In this document: piece after piece, positions 38,801-47,212 of the stretch | Layout: every line of letters begins with the position of its first letter | Numbering within the stretch: the stretch's first letter is position 1 | Assembly (NCBI RefSeq): GCF_021347895.1 | Contig: NC_067131.1 | Coordinates: 31,777,411 to 31,841,410, forward strand | Length of the DNA stretch: 64,000 nt | Reading direction: 5' to 3' | Source: Acanthochromis polyacanthus | Lineage: Eukaryota; Chordata; Actinopteri; Pomacentridae | The notes under the pieces: model-generated | What the model was told of the DNA's origin: nothing | The model's input: only the letters and a program-made list of their open reading frames with translations | The model's database searches: none | Program-made: the position numbers and the translations under genes

Positions 38801-41800
38801 TGCCAAGCCTTCTCCATCAGAACACCCCGCTTCAGAACCCAAAGCTCAGCCTCCAGCTCCCACTGAGGACCCCTCCAAGGACACAGCAGACACCTCCTCC
38901 ACCTCCACCACAGCAGCCCTCTCAGACAGGCAGTCTGTAGAGAAACCAAAGGCCTGTGTACGTCGCCTCTTTGCAGACTATAGTTCTGGTTTTATATTGT
39001 AAGTCCTAAGCTTCTGGTACCAAAACTCTCCAGCATGAATGTCAATCCGTTTATAATGAAATGGTTTAATTCCTTGTTAACTAACAGATGTCAACAGGTC
39101 AGGGTTAACTCTGTACTTTGTAGCACTAGACGGTGCAGCACTGCTGTGCCACAAGGGGGCGTTACTTCTCCTTTTCTTTTGATCGTCTATTCAGATGACT
39201 GCAGGAACAGTCAGCCAAATAATTACATTTTAAACTTTTCTGATGATACTGTAATTCTTAGTCTTCTGAGAGGTGTTGGTCGTCTGGTGGGACATCTGGA
39301 AGAGATCAATCATTTTAAAGCTTGGTGTGAGAACAACCACCTTGTTCTTAATGCAACAAAACCAAAGAAACGGTATTCGATGACAAAGGAGTACGTGTCC
39401 ATGAAGCTGTGGTTTTGGGGGACTCGCTAATTGAACAGGCTGCAATGTTGATGTGACTGCAGCGCTTTTGCCCCAGACAAAGTTCTCTAGTGGGACAATA
39501 AAGTTGATCTATTCTGTTCTTTTAGTTCCCAGCCGCCCGTCAGCCAGCCAGGACCCCAGGAGGTGATGATGCCAGGTCTGAGACGACAGCAGGCGTGGCA
39601 CAGTGAGTTCACAAGAAACTATTAGAGACTCTTCACTGTGAACTCTTTCAATTGGTTTACTTATTGCCAATCTGATGTTTTTTTCTCACACTTGTTTTGT
39701 CTCTTCCAGCAGAGTGAAAAAATCCACCTTAAACCCCAACGCTAAAGAGTTTTACCCGATCAAAGCTCAGAGGAACATGGTGAGCCTGTTTGTTCCTGTT
39801 AAATCCTTCAAATGTCATCAAAGAAAGGATCAAAGTTTGAGTAGTTTATAGAGCGTGCTTCAGTGATGTATCAGAAAATGCATTGAAGTTCAGTTTCTCT
39901 CCTGAGAATCCCTGATGAGACAACATCTGTTTTTATTGAACTAACGGACAACTAGCAGTTTATGTTGTTCAATAATCTGACTGCGCTAACTCATTTAGTC
40001 CTCACTCAAAAAATACAAGATACCAACAAAGAAGAGACTCAGAGGACGCCTCAGAAGACTGCTTTTACTTTAATAAAACAACATTTGCTGAGCTGTGATC
40101 AATGCGCTACAAACATGATTGGAATGATCCACTGTTTTTCAGTCTGTTTTTAATTGTTTCTGTCTTAGTGTTAAAGCCGTTGATCTTTTCTGTCTTTCAG
40201 CTTCAACAAATGTACCAGTCCCCCATGTCTGCAGGCAGCCAGGGAAAACACCGCAGGACCAAAGGTAGACGCAGCATTCTTCTCTCTGCTGTTCAGTTTT
40301 CAGGTTCATACCAATTCATGACATCATTTATCTCTGGACACTTCAGCTGCAGTCAGTTCTAGAGCTTAAAGTGTTACAGAGAGAAACCCAACAAAGCAGC
40401 AAAATATCATAGATCTATAGCAGCCTTTGAACAGGAATACGCCCCTGTCTGTGCTTTTCCGTGTGTTGTTTCCATCTGAAATGAATTTCCTGTCAGCTCA
40501 CGGTAAAGGCTTTAAGTCATCTTCACAGAGACTGCAGGAAAACCTCTGTTAGGATTTGATCGGTGTTCCTGTGTGTTGTAGACGTGTCGGGCTGCACAGT
40601 TCCAGCTTTCTGTCTGTTCAATCTGCTTCTTCATTTGTGTCAGACTAATGAGGATAAAGTAGTTTGACAGGTTCTGTTGAGGTGTTGCTCTTCTCAGATC
40701 AGAGGCTGCAGATAGATCAGCGTTATTTTTCCCTGTTTCCTAGAGCATACAGCAGGCTGAGATAAAACACTCTGAAAGAATCATTTGGCTGCAGACGTGC
40801 TTTTTACACCACTATTCTCAGCACCAAGCTTTCCATTGATATAAAATGGCTCCCTTTGTGCTGCCTCACTTCATGATCTTTCTACTTATTTGGGAACTTC
40901 TCCCACCTGTGGACCAAAGCAGAGCACAAAGCCGGCCTTGTTTTCTACTCATCACTGCGTCTCCTCTTTGTTGCTGTCCTGCTAATAATTCTCTCCTTTC
41001 TCTAGGCTCAGTAGCGGCTCCACGCTCTGACCACAGCACTTCACCTCCCCCCATGCTGCCCCCCTACCCCCATCCCTACCTTCAGTACGACCCCCAGCAG
41101 TACGGCCAGCAGCAGCTCATCCAGCCCATGACACCCTACCCTGGACAGGTAGGACCTCCAGCCTGCTGTTTAAATATCGCTGGTTGGCTTTAAGTGGTTC
41201 ATCAGACATTTGGTAGCCGTCATGATTTGTTTTGGAGAGTTATTCAGCAGTGGTTAATAAAGATGAGGTCTTCTGAGGACTGATACCAGGTATTAGTCAC
41301 CAAGGAGACCGTTAACCAACATACACACGTCCTGCTGTCAGATGGAGAGTGACTGAAATGTGTTTGCATCAGTGAAATGAACTGTTCATGTTCTTAGGAG
41401 GCTGTTATTTGTGACCTGGAGCTAATCAGACCACAGGGTAACGACTACAGAGAGAGAGAAACCGTTGCATCACAGTCAAAGTAGCACATTTTTACTGGTG
41501 GAAAAAATCAGAAAAAAAGCTAAATATCAGGTCCAAAAATAATCCATTGCTTCCACATTTAAAGCAAAAATAGTAAGTGTGTCTTATTGGTTGTTCTCCT
41601 CTGCAGCTGATGTACTCCATGCTGCAGGGTGGAGCCATGATGATAGGTCCCCACCCACAAGCCTTTGGACCACCAGGAGCTCCCTGGTTCCCCACAGCTC
41701 AAGGACCTCAGCAGGGCATCTATGGTGAGTGCTGATGAGAATGAAAGACAGAAGATTCACATTTAAGGATAAAATCGCACTGCTCTTCTCATTTTTTTGA

Positions 41801-43221
41801 CATCATTTCCTCTTTTCTGTGCAGCTCCACAGCCGTTCTCTCATCACTCGGGTGCACTTCATCAGCCACAGCCCCCCCACCAGCCCCCCCACAGCATGCT
41901 GCACCTGGACAGGTGATACCCCCACACAAACCATTCTCTGTACTGTTTCCTGTGTGGTCCCTCCTCACTGACAGTATCATCTGTGGGAGGTTTTTGTTCC
42001 AAACATGTCGGTAGTGTTTGTTTCAGGTGTACTTCTATGGAAGTACAGATCCATGAGTGTGGTGTTTTACTGCACACATTCCAGCATTATGCAGCTCCAA
42101 GTATTCTACCTCTGCTGTTATTCACAGTGAACTGTTTCACTCTACATTTGAAGTGATGTGTTTAGAAATAGTGACTTGATAAAGTTCAGATAAGAGCAGA
42201 AACACACATCTGCTTTAGTTCTCGCTTTTGGAGAATCAGCTGCTGTCATTCATTGATGATCTCCATGTTTCCTTTCAGAATGCCCAGTCAGACCCACAGC
42301 CTCAGTTCTGGTACCACTCAGGTCCCTTGTGGACACCCCCCCCACCCAACATGCCGCCTTACCCCATTCAGGGCTACAGCATCCACAGCCATCAGGGCAT
42401 CCCACCCACTTACCCCCTGGGGCAGATAGCACAGGTATGTCTCCATCATTACAGGTTTCATACTCACCATAAAATGTGTCATTTGGGGGTTTTATGGCTC
42501 AGAATGGGTCTTTTTAGGGCAACAAGCTGATTGTGGATCTGTTGACAATAATTTGTGCTTTTTCCTGTTGTTTGTGACTATTTTATTAACACACAAATGT
42601 TGACCCAAATATCAAAACTGGGTCAAATAAATAAAATAAATATCAGTTGCTATTTTCATTCTCAGTCATTATTTTGCTGCTGCTGGTGGTTTCCCCTCAG
42701 AGCTTGCTAAAATCTCAACAATTCCTCTATGGAGGAAAACACCAGACTGTGATGATGTGTGACTGTCCACTGTTATTTCAAGTGTGCTTATAACTGATCT
42801 AAACTGTGTCCGTTGTTTTGTCGTTCATGTCTTCACCTCCACAGGGAGCCATGTCAGGTCCCCCCGGTCAGCCCCAGTTAGTGATGCTGCAGCCCCCCCA
42901 GCCCCCCCAGCACGGACCCCAGCAAGGAGCACACCAACACTTTTACATGGGACACCCACCAGGTAAGAACCCCCGCCTCAAAAAATAGTGACTGTGGCTT
43001 GAAATGTCGGTTTAACAATTTCTGTTTTTCTTGTTTTGCCTCCCACAGCGATGCAGGTACAAACACACCCTGCTTCCTTCCCTTTCCTTCCTCCCTTCCC
43101 TCCCTTCCTTCACTTCCTAAAGCCCCCTTTGCCCTCCCAACGTCCAAACTACCCCCCCACCCCACCTGCTGGATGTGAGGCCCAGAATCACTGCGACTCG
43201 TCAAAAGAAATTCCAGCATAA
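32820..43221 (+). CDS. atxn2l: Ataxin-2-like protein, copy 1 (19 exons visible)
   Basis: RNA-granule protein that binds poly(A)-binding protein. Exons: 32820-32881 (5' edge uncertain), 34082-34197, 34488-34579, 35103-35345, 36017-36408, 36487-36573, 36691-36789, 36937-36999, 37153-37214, 38721-38957, 39526-39602, 39710-39779, 40201-40264, 41006-41148, 41607-41724, 41825-41912, 42279-42434, 42845-42962, 43049-43221. Introns are GT-AG; phases join everywhere except after exon 16. Seen: LsmAD region (DTFTDSAISS to SNGWDASDMF), acidic/Arg segment, PAM2 motif STLNPNAKEFYP, then a Pro/Gln-rich C-terminus. KVLQRWEGGD and LAREIESSPQY favour ATXN2L over ATXN2. About 820 codons against roughly 1,000-1,075 usual. 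No Lsm-domain exon is recognised upstream. Exon 16 appears one base short, so this copy may be frameshifted, or the C-run miscounted. Confidence 0.93.
33440..33502. repeat. 8-bp tandem repeat
   Basis: GAACTGTA/GAATTGTA units, about eight copies, in the first atxn2l intron. Mirrored at 63821-63881. Confidence 0.9.
34082..34197 (+). CDS. atxn2l: atxn2l copy 1 exon 2: LsmAD start
   Basis: Acceptor GTGATTTCAG, donor GTGAGC. Reads TFTDSAISSTRINGERKEKV, then LQRWEGGDGESYDLDNDA; phase 0 end. Start of the LsmAD domain. Confidence 0.92.
34324..34420 (-). mobile_element. RTE LINE 3' end fragment
   Basis: Contains CTTTTCCCTTCAGGGGTGGC and CACAGTGAATCCAGTCTAACC, with the CTTCTTCTTC tail, the same 3' end as the LINE at 2884. 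It is a severely 5'-truncated insertion, antisense to atxn2l. Mirrored at 62903-62998, so it predates the inverted duplication. Confidence 0.75.
34488..34579 (+). CDS. atxn2l: atxn2l copy 1 exon 3: LsmAD core
   Basis: Acceptor GTCTCCTCAG, donor GTAAGT. Reads SNGWDASDMFRYNEVKYGVT and STYDSSLSMY. The most conserved LsmAD block. An RTE 3'-end fragment lies in the intron 60-160 bp upstream. Confidence 0.94.
35103..35345 (+). CDS. atxn2l: atxn2l copy 1 exon 4
   Basis: Reads VPLVKDDSEAYRQREERAAR, LAREIESSPQYRHRVNLENE, then a charged Arg/Glu/Asp stretch ending SPGASS. Acceptor ACACCCAG, donor GTGAGA. Confidence 0.94.
36017..36408 (+). CDS. atxn2l: atxn2l copy 1 exon 5: Pro/Arg-rich region
   Basis: Starts EGKYPPLPQRQRRMQREAER and continues as a Pro/Ser/Gly-rich disordered region, ending LSDAGRPVHG. 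Acceptor TTCTGTCAG, donor GTAAGT. Phase 2 in, phase 1 out. Confidence 0.92.
36487..36789 (+). CDS. atxn2l: atxn2l copy 1 exons 6 and 7 (36487-36573, 36691-36789)
   Basis: Exon 6 reads STRTSPKAQTPPRLSRTGHT; exon 7 reads TRCPKPGSPLYLDTWSVSLP and ends VDLFSVD. Both have GT-AG borders and phase 1 ends. Copy 2 has T in place of C at the position matching 36751, a Pro to Leu change. Confidence 0.85.
36937..37214 (+). CDS. atxn2l: atxn2l copy 1 exons 8 and 9 (36937-36999, 37153-37214)
   Basis: Exon 8 reads KEILAAAAKERKSKRSKSSK, a short basic segment; exon 9 reads PSVQQRSQIEERQKCGKKRR. Phases 1/1 and 1/0. The run of Lys/Arg could act as a nuclear-localisation or RNA-binding patch (inference). Confidence 0.83.
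37715..37883. mobile_element. Foldback/MITE-like hairpin
   Basis: Arms begin ACCTCTGTGAGGTGTGGTCA and end with its inverse; inner halves AAACGATGGTCGTTGT / ACAACGACCATCGTTT flank a loop of about 13 bp. Arms are roughly 75-80 bp and imperfect. It lies in the atxn2l intron between exons 9 and 10. Mirrored at 59435-59603. Confidence 0.8.
38721..38957 (+). CDS. atxn2l: atxn2l copy 1 exon 10: Pro/Ala/Thr-rich
   Basis: Acceptor TGTCTTCCAG, donor GTACGT. Reads LQPSAGSSSPPAAANPPAVP and ends SVEKPKAC; phase 0 both ends. It precedes a LINE fragment in the intron. Confidence 0.85.
38962..39520 (+). mobile_element. LINE reverse-transcriptase fragment in atxn2l intron
   Basis: Reads NVNPFIMKWFNSLLTNRCQQ, STAVPQGGVTSPFLLIVYSD, ILNFSDDTVI (degenerate catalytic site) and HFKAWCENNHLVLNATK: the C-terminal half of a jockey-type RT. 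It ends with a 3' tail GGGACAATAAAGTTGATCTA. It was inserted in sense orientation and its tail abuts the exon 11 acceptor. Mirrored in copy 2. Confidence 0.82.
39526..39602 (+). CDS. atxn2l: atxn2l copy 1 exon 11
   Basis: Acceptor TGTTCTTTTAG, donor GTGAGT. Reads FPAARQPARTPGGDDARSET and TAGVA, ending with a split Gln/His codon. The acceptor's pyrimidine tract adjoins the 3' tail of the LINE fragment. Confidence 0.82.
39710..39779 (+). CDS. atxn2l: atxn2l copy 1 exon 12: PAM2 motif
   Basis: Reads VKKSTLNPNAKEFYPIKAQR. STLNPNAKEFYP is the PAM2 motif that binds the MLLE domain of poly(A)-binding protein. The acceptor is a NAGNAG pair (CCAGCAG): starting at 39710 gives His-Arg, starting at 39713 gives Gln, both in frame. 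Donor GTGAGC. Confidence 0.93.
40201..40264 (+). CDS. atxn2l: atxn2l copy 1 exon 13
   Basis: Reads LQQMYQSPMSAGSQGKHRRT, ending in a split codon at donor GTAGAC. Acceptor TGTCTTTCAG. Confidence 0.85.
41006..41148 (+). CDS. atxn2l: atxn2l copy 1 exon 14: Pro/Tyr/Gln-rich
   Basis: Reads SVAAPRSDHSTSPPPMLPPY and YDPQQYGQQQLIQPMTPYPG. Acceptor TTTCTCTAG, donor GTAGGA; phase 1 in, phase 0 out. Confidence 0.9.
41607..41724 (+). CDS. atxn2l: atxn2l copy 1 exon 15
   Basis: Reads LMYSMLQGGAMMIGPHPQAF and GAPWFPTAQGPQQGIY. Acceptor CTCTGCAG, donor GTGAGT; ends phase 1. Confidence 0.88.
41825..41912 (+). CDS. atxn2l: atxn2l copy 1 exon 16, one base short
   Basis: Reads PQPFSHHSGALHQPQ followed by two C runs. 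With 7 and 7 C the exon is 88 bp and leaves phase 2, while exon 17 needs phase 0. One extra C would give an 89-bp exon ending QHAAPGQ, which fits ATXN2 family C-termini. Either the gene is frameshifted here or a C was lost in sequencing. Confidence 0.75.
42279..42434 (+). CDS. atxn2l: atxn2l copy 1 exon 17
   Basis: Reads NAQSDPQPQFWYHSGPLWTP and YPIQGYSIHSHQGIPPTYPL, ending GQIAQ. Phase 0 both ends; acceptor CCTTTCAG, donor GTATGT. Confidence 0.88.
42845..42962 (+). CDS. atxn2l: atxn2l copy 1 exon 18: Pro-Pro-Gln repeat
   Basis: Reads GAMSGPPGQPQLVMLQ, two PPQ units, then HGPQQGAHQHFYMGHPP. Copy 2 has three PPQ units (9 bp more). Acceptor CTCCACAG, donor GTAAGA; ends phase 1. Confidence 0.9.
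43049..43221 (+). CDS. atxn2l: atxn2l copy 1 terminal exon
   Basis: Acceptor CTCCCACAG. Reads MQVQTHPASFPFLPPFPPFL and ends NHCDSSKEIPA with TAA at 43219-43221. The ending differs from mammalian isoforms, so it may be one of several alternative C-termini. Confidence 0.78.
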
Positions 43222-44040
43222 TGACAGGAGGAGAGAAGAGGACAGAAAGTGTCACAGCACCTTATTCTGCTGCTGTTCTGTTCTTCACCTTTACCCTTTA
43301 ATGCTAAAGATGAAGGTGACAGAGTCCAGCAGCAGCAGCAGCGTTCCACCTCCTGCTGCTATCCAGCTTTTGTTTTAAAGAGGCATGCGGCACCGTGCTG
43401 GACAGGCCAGTCGGCGAGGGGAAAAGCAGATGGAAAAAGCAGCAGCAGACTCTTTATCTTCCCGGAACGTGTTTTCAGCCTTGTGGGTTTTTGAAAGTCC
43501 CACAAAACAAAATAGTTAGGCGGAGAAGTCAAATGATAGTTCACTTTTTCAGGACAGCACCACATTTGGTACAGACATAGTACATGACCATACAATTGAT
43601 TTAAGAGGAGTACCCCAAAAATCTGAGCCCCCTGGTGGCCAACATTTATAACACTGTTATAAAAGGCTGTATTGAATCCGCAGACCCTTAAACAATGGGG
43701 GTAGACCTTGAACGTAACTTTGTATCTGCCGTATTAAGGGCTCAGATTTTTGGGGTACTCCTCTTAAATCAGTTGTATGGTCATATACTATGTCTGTACC
43801 AAATGTGGTGCTGTCCTGAAAAAGTGAACCATCCACCCCAGATCTGGGTCTGATCCGCCTCACTAAGATGGAAACACAGACTGTTCTCATGAAAAGGAGG
43901 GAATTGAAGACAAGAGGGGATTTTTAGCTTTTTTTTTCTTTTTTCTTTTTTTTTAAACTCGATCTATAATTAATAAAAATGTACAAAAAAATAAAAAAAC
44001 AAAGACCAAAAAATAAAGTTTTCAACTCAACTACAAAGCT
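43222..44040 (+). other. atxn2l: atxn2l copy 1 3'UTR with poly(A) signal
   Basis: Follows the stop codon. Contains a 291-bp hairpin element (43539-43829) and AATAAA at 44012-44017, the likely poly(A) signal. The same layout is mirrored in copy 2 (AATAAA complement at 53289-53294). Confidence 0.65.
43539..43829. mobile_element. 291-bp hairpin element in atxn2l 3'UTR
   Basis: Two 92-bp inverted arms (43539-43630, 43738-43829) starting GTTCACTTTTTCAGGACAGC, with a 107-bp loop. No coding capacity, typical of a MITE. As RNA it would form a long duplex. Mirrored at 53477-53767. Confidence 0.9.
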
Positions 44041-44185
44041 TTGTTGGCTTCATTTATTCTATGGCTAACTGTGCTCGGGCTGCTGCAGCTTTTCTTTTCA
44101 CTGCATGAAGTGACTGTTAACAGAGATAATGAGACCCAGAAATGTATTTTTCATTAGACAATAAGTGCACATTTAACCTGAAGCT

Positions 44186-44515
44186 CACTGAGCATTTGCT
44201 ATTATGTCAGGCTGACAAAAAGGGAATTCTTGTATTCGTTTCACATTAGCATGGATCCGTTCTGCTCAGTGGAACTCTGCATGTTCATTTCAAACGGTCA
44301 CTAGAGGGACCCTCTTTATACGCCAGCATCACTGACGGCATCATGTTGTGACTCTTTGGGTTAGTAGGACACTCTGCTTCCCCTGCAGGTAAATGTGATG
44401 CCACACTTTGTGCTCGGTGACAGCACTCTAGATGGATGTACTACTGAGCGGACCAGCCAGTTCTACGTCAACGTGTCAGAGTGTGTGGCCTCGTTTCTCC
44501 CCGCTGCAGCATGTT
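44186..44515. other. Spacer start, no gene recognised
   Basis: Sequence just inside the left arm with no counterpart next to the right arm. Nothing recognised. Confidence 0.5.
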
Positions 44516-44600
44516 AGGATAATGCTGTCAGTGCAGCAGGCTGTGGCAGAGCATACAGCTGCTCGCTGCGCTCCAGTCGGTCCTGGTACTCCAGGTTGGA

Positions 44601-44683
44601 CTAGTTGCCTTCAGGGACCCCCTTTGTGCCGTAGATGAGACCCCAGCAGCAGCAGGCGATCACGGCGGTGCTGTCGCTGTCTC
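44601..44683 (-). pseudogene. adprh: adprh-like exon with GDSDST metal site and premature stop
   Basis: The split Gly codon and DSDSTAVIACCC match the conserved exon. The Asp residues bind the active-site Mg ions in this family. TAG at 44601-44603 ends the frame early. Confidence 0.72.
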
Positions 44684-44932
44684 CTGAGCAGGATCAAAGA
44701 GAGAACAGGATGAGAAATGTCATAAAGCATCACTGAGTTCTATCTTTGCTGGGCTTGCACTAGCCGGTGCCCCACGGCGCCATCGGAGCATCGTTTTGCT
44801 GGATGGTGATCAAGATTTGGGTGGCTCCGACCATTTCTGACGCCTGAAGAGAGAAAAAGTTTGTTTTTCTCATATTATCGCCAATGACGCTGTGGCCATC
44901 AGCTAGCGCAAGCCCAGCTTTGAAGCCATTTT

Positions 44933-45022
44933 AACCCTTTGATGTGCAACATGCGTCCAAAGTGAGCCAAATCCAGGGTAAAATGAGCATCTCCTGACCC
45001 ACACTGTGCATCAGAGGGTTAG
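44933..45022. mobile_element. Small MITE-like element
   Basis: Starts TTAACCCTTTGATGTGCA and ends TGTGCATCAGAGGGTTAG; the termini are inverted repeats of about 16 bp at TTAA/TTAG. About 90 bp, no coding capacity. It lies in what would be an adprh intron. Confidence 0.6.
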
Positions 45023-46384
45023 CAGTGACTGTATCAACCAGAGATTAAATGAGAGGAATGTGAAAGTGATGATCAGCCAGAGACTTCAGGTGCATCAACT
45101 ATGAACACATGATCAAAACCTTATGGTATTTAATGATCTCAGCACAGTAAACAGTCATCTGCATATTAAAACATCATCAGCAGAATGACTTTAAAACATG
45201 AATTCATAGTAAGAAGGAACAACACAGAATACAATAAGGACCCATAATGCTACGATGCTAAACTGGACATTTGATATTCTGCTTGAAGACCGTTTAGACC
45301 TGCAGTAAAATGTTACATGATCACATTTATACTAAGCGCCTATTTTTATTTCTTGTTTTCTTAAATTAATCTCCTGGTGTACTGCTTCATATTGCTTTCT
45401 TCACAAATTTTCTATGATGCTTTAATTTGATCATGAATATTGAGATTTTAGTTTAATTTTGAACCTCCTGAATCTTACAGTGTAATCGCAGATAAGAAAA
45501 GATAAACTTCATGGAGCGCTTCACATGTACAGATACAGAAATAGCATGATGGATAAAGTTACCCAAATTGTAGGACATAAACATCAATTTACCAGTTCAG
45601 TCTACTACTAATAGGCAGATTATGTCAAACTATAATCCATGGTGTTTGCAATAACTTCAGCCTATAGCGTAAATGCTTCTTATTGACTAGTTGCTGTACT
45701 AATTCAGTTTCCTTTACACCTAATTTGTGCCACATCTACACAGCTGCTTCTCAATATAAAGGCAGATGACTAGTTCAGAGTTTAGATCTCACTAAATGTA
45801 GCAAAACATCTATTTAAATGGTTAGATAAAGAGCAATGTTTACAAAAAGTGATAACAAATGTGAGGTTTAGAGTTTCATGAATGGAAGTGCTGCGACCAT
45901 CCGTGTCAATCAGAAGACAAAGACAACAGCTCTACTGCTAAAGCAGGAATAATGGTCCATTCAGTGGAAACTGAGAACTCAGAATTCCTGATCTCTTGAT
46001 GAGTGAAAATGTAAGTCAGCACACCCAAGTGATCTCCTACTTGGTAAGTGTAAAGTCTAAAGCAATAGAAAATGCACCTTTTGCACTTCCTTTGCTCTTC
46101 TGTTTCTTTAGTTAACTGAACTAAATGTCTATTGACAGGTGCTAAAAAGCCAAAGTAACATACTTTACCCAAGTCCAAGAGACATTGAATGCATCATAAG
46201 GCTAAAGATCAACCAGTTTACTTATAATACTTAAAATTAGAGATGAGGTCTTCTGGGATACAGTTAATGCAGCATTTTCCCAACAGCTTGGTGTACCAGA
46301 GACATTTTTGTGACCTCTGACCTCCATGGAGAGCTCCTCTGCTCATCAGCTCCTCCCAGTCTGAACCTGCTCCCAGCAGGCCCC
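45023..46384. other. Unique spacer sequence
   Basis: A/T-rich; no gene recognised. It would be intron of the adprh-like pseudogene. Confidence 0.5.
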
Positions 46385-46425
46385 CCAACCCGCCAGAATG
46401 AAGCTCTTGTGAGCTTTGTCTCGCT

Positions 46426-47212
46426 CAGCAGGGCCGTAGGAAGAGGGCCAGATCACAGGGCCGACCCCATTAGAGAGGCCCCTCAGATCCAGGTATCTGT
46501 GGACGGAGGTAAGAGGATTTCTATATGAATATGAAACACCAGTTAGCTTAGCTTAGCATAAACACTTGAAACAAACAGCTAGCTTTGCTCTGTCCAAAGG
46601 CAACAAAATCTCAAAGTGTCATGCTAACACGCTAGCTGGTTGGTTTCTGATGTGCTTGTTTGCTATACACTAATGTTCATATCCAAACTGTTTTGTGAGC
46701 GTTAAATCACTCGTGTTGTTTGTGGATTGTTGAGCTAGTTTTTGGTGTTTTTGCGGTCATGAGTGTTGTGGGGGTTTGGCTAGCAATGGGCTACCATGAC
46801 AGAGACTTGTGTGGCAGCTAGTAACTTCCAGACAGTATCAGTGCAGGGTTGTAGTTGTGTGCGATACTGTAAGACTTGATATCGATCGTGCATCGGGGTC
46901 TGTGTGGAGATTTATGTCATGTGGACCTTTGTGGAAAGTACAGTGCTGCTCTAACAGTTGTTTAACCTCAGCATCAAAATCTAAATCAGAAAGCCAGTAA
47001 AGCTTTTTTCTAAAATGTCAAACTCTTCCATCTCTGTCAAGTTACTACTAGGTTATAGTGTCTTTATACGTCTTCTTATCAGCACACATTACTTGATGCT
47101 GACAGCAGTGCACAAAGCATTTCTTTTCTCAGTCACCAGGTGCACTAAGATACCAGTAGAATACAAATTTGCTCGTGAGTTTGGTGGGAGATTAGGCCTG
47201 TAGCTCAAATAG
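46426..47212 (+). repeat. Inner inverted repeat, left copy
   Basis: Matches the reverse complement of 51474-52287; paired positions add to 98686 at the inner side, not 97306, so it is offset from the outer arms. It includes part of the adprh-like exon and its 5' flank. Confidence 0.93.

Larger units (their letters stand above)
33321..44185 (+). repeat. Left arm of large inverted duplication
   Basis: 10,865 bp matching the reverse complement of 53121-64000. Paired positions add to 97321 at the outer side and 97306 at the inner side, so the right arm is 15 bp longer. Exons, introns, LINE inserts and 3'UTR are all mirrored. The inner edge is sharp: shared ...AACCTGAAGCT, then unrelated sequence. 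The outer edge lies beyond the window. Confidence 0.97.
44516..46496 (-). pseudogene. adprh: ADP-ribosylarginine hydrolase-like pseudogene (partial)
   Basis: Three colinear minus-strand traces of the ADPRH/ARH1 family, which removes ADP-ribose from arginine. About 46385-46496, after acceptor GTCCACAG: YLDLRGLSNGVGPVIWPSSY and GPAERDKAHKSF...GW, after which the frame is lost. About 44770-44800: NDAPM. 44601-44683, after acceptor CTGCTCAG: GDSDSTAVIACCCWGLIYGT, carrying the metal-binding GDSDST, then KGVPEGN and a TAG where Tyr is expected; SNLEYQDRLE continues past the stop. The N-terminal exons were not found. It lies convergent to atxn2l copy 1 just beyond the duplication's left arm. Premature stop and frame loss point to a decayed gene; a small chance remains that a sequencing error hides a working one. 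Confidence 0.7.

Noticed and set aside
32820..43221. Assignment to atxn2 rather than atxn2l
   Set aside because: KVLQRWEGGD, LAREIESSPQY and EGKYPPLPQR follow ATXN2L, not ATXN2.
44760..44850. Separate selenoprotein J / J1-crystallin-like exon (minus strand, ASEMVGATQI)
   Set aside because: Too short and weak; the same stretch contains NDAPM, which fits the adprh-like pseudogene in order and strand.
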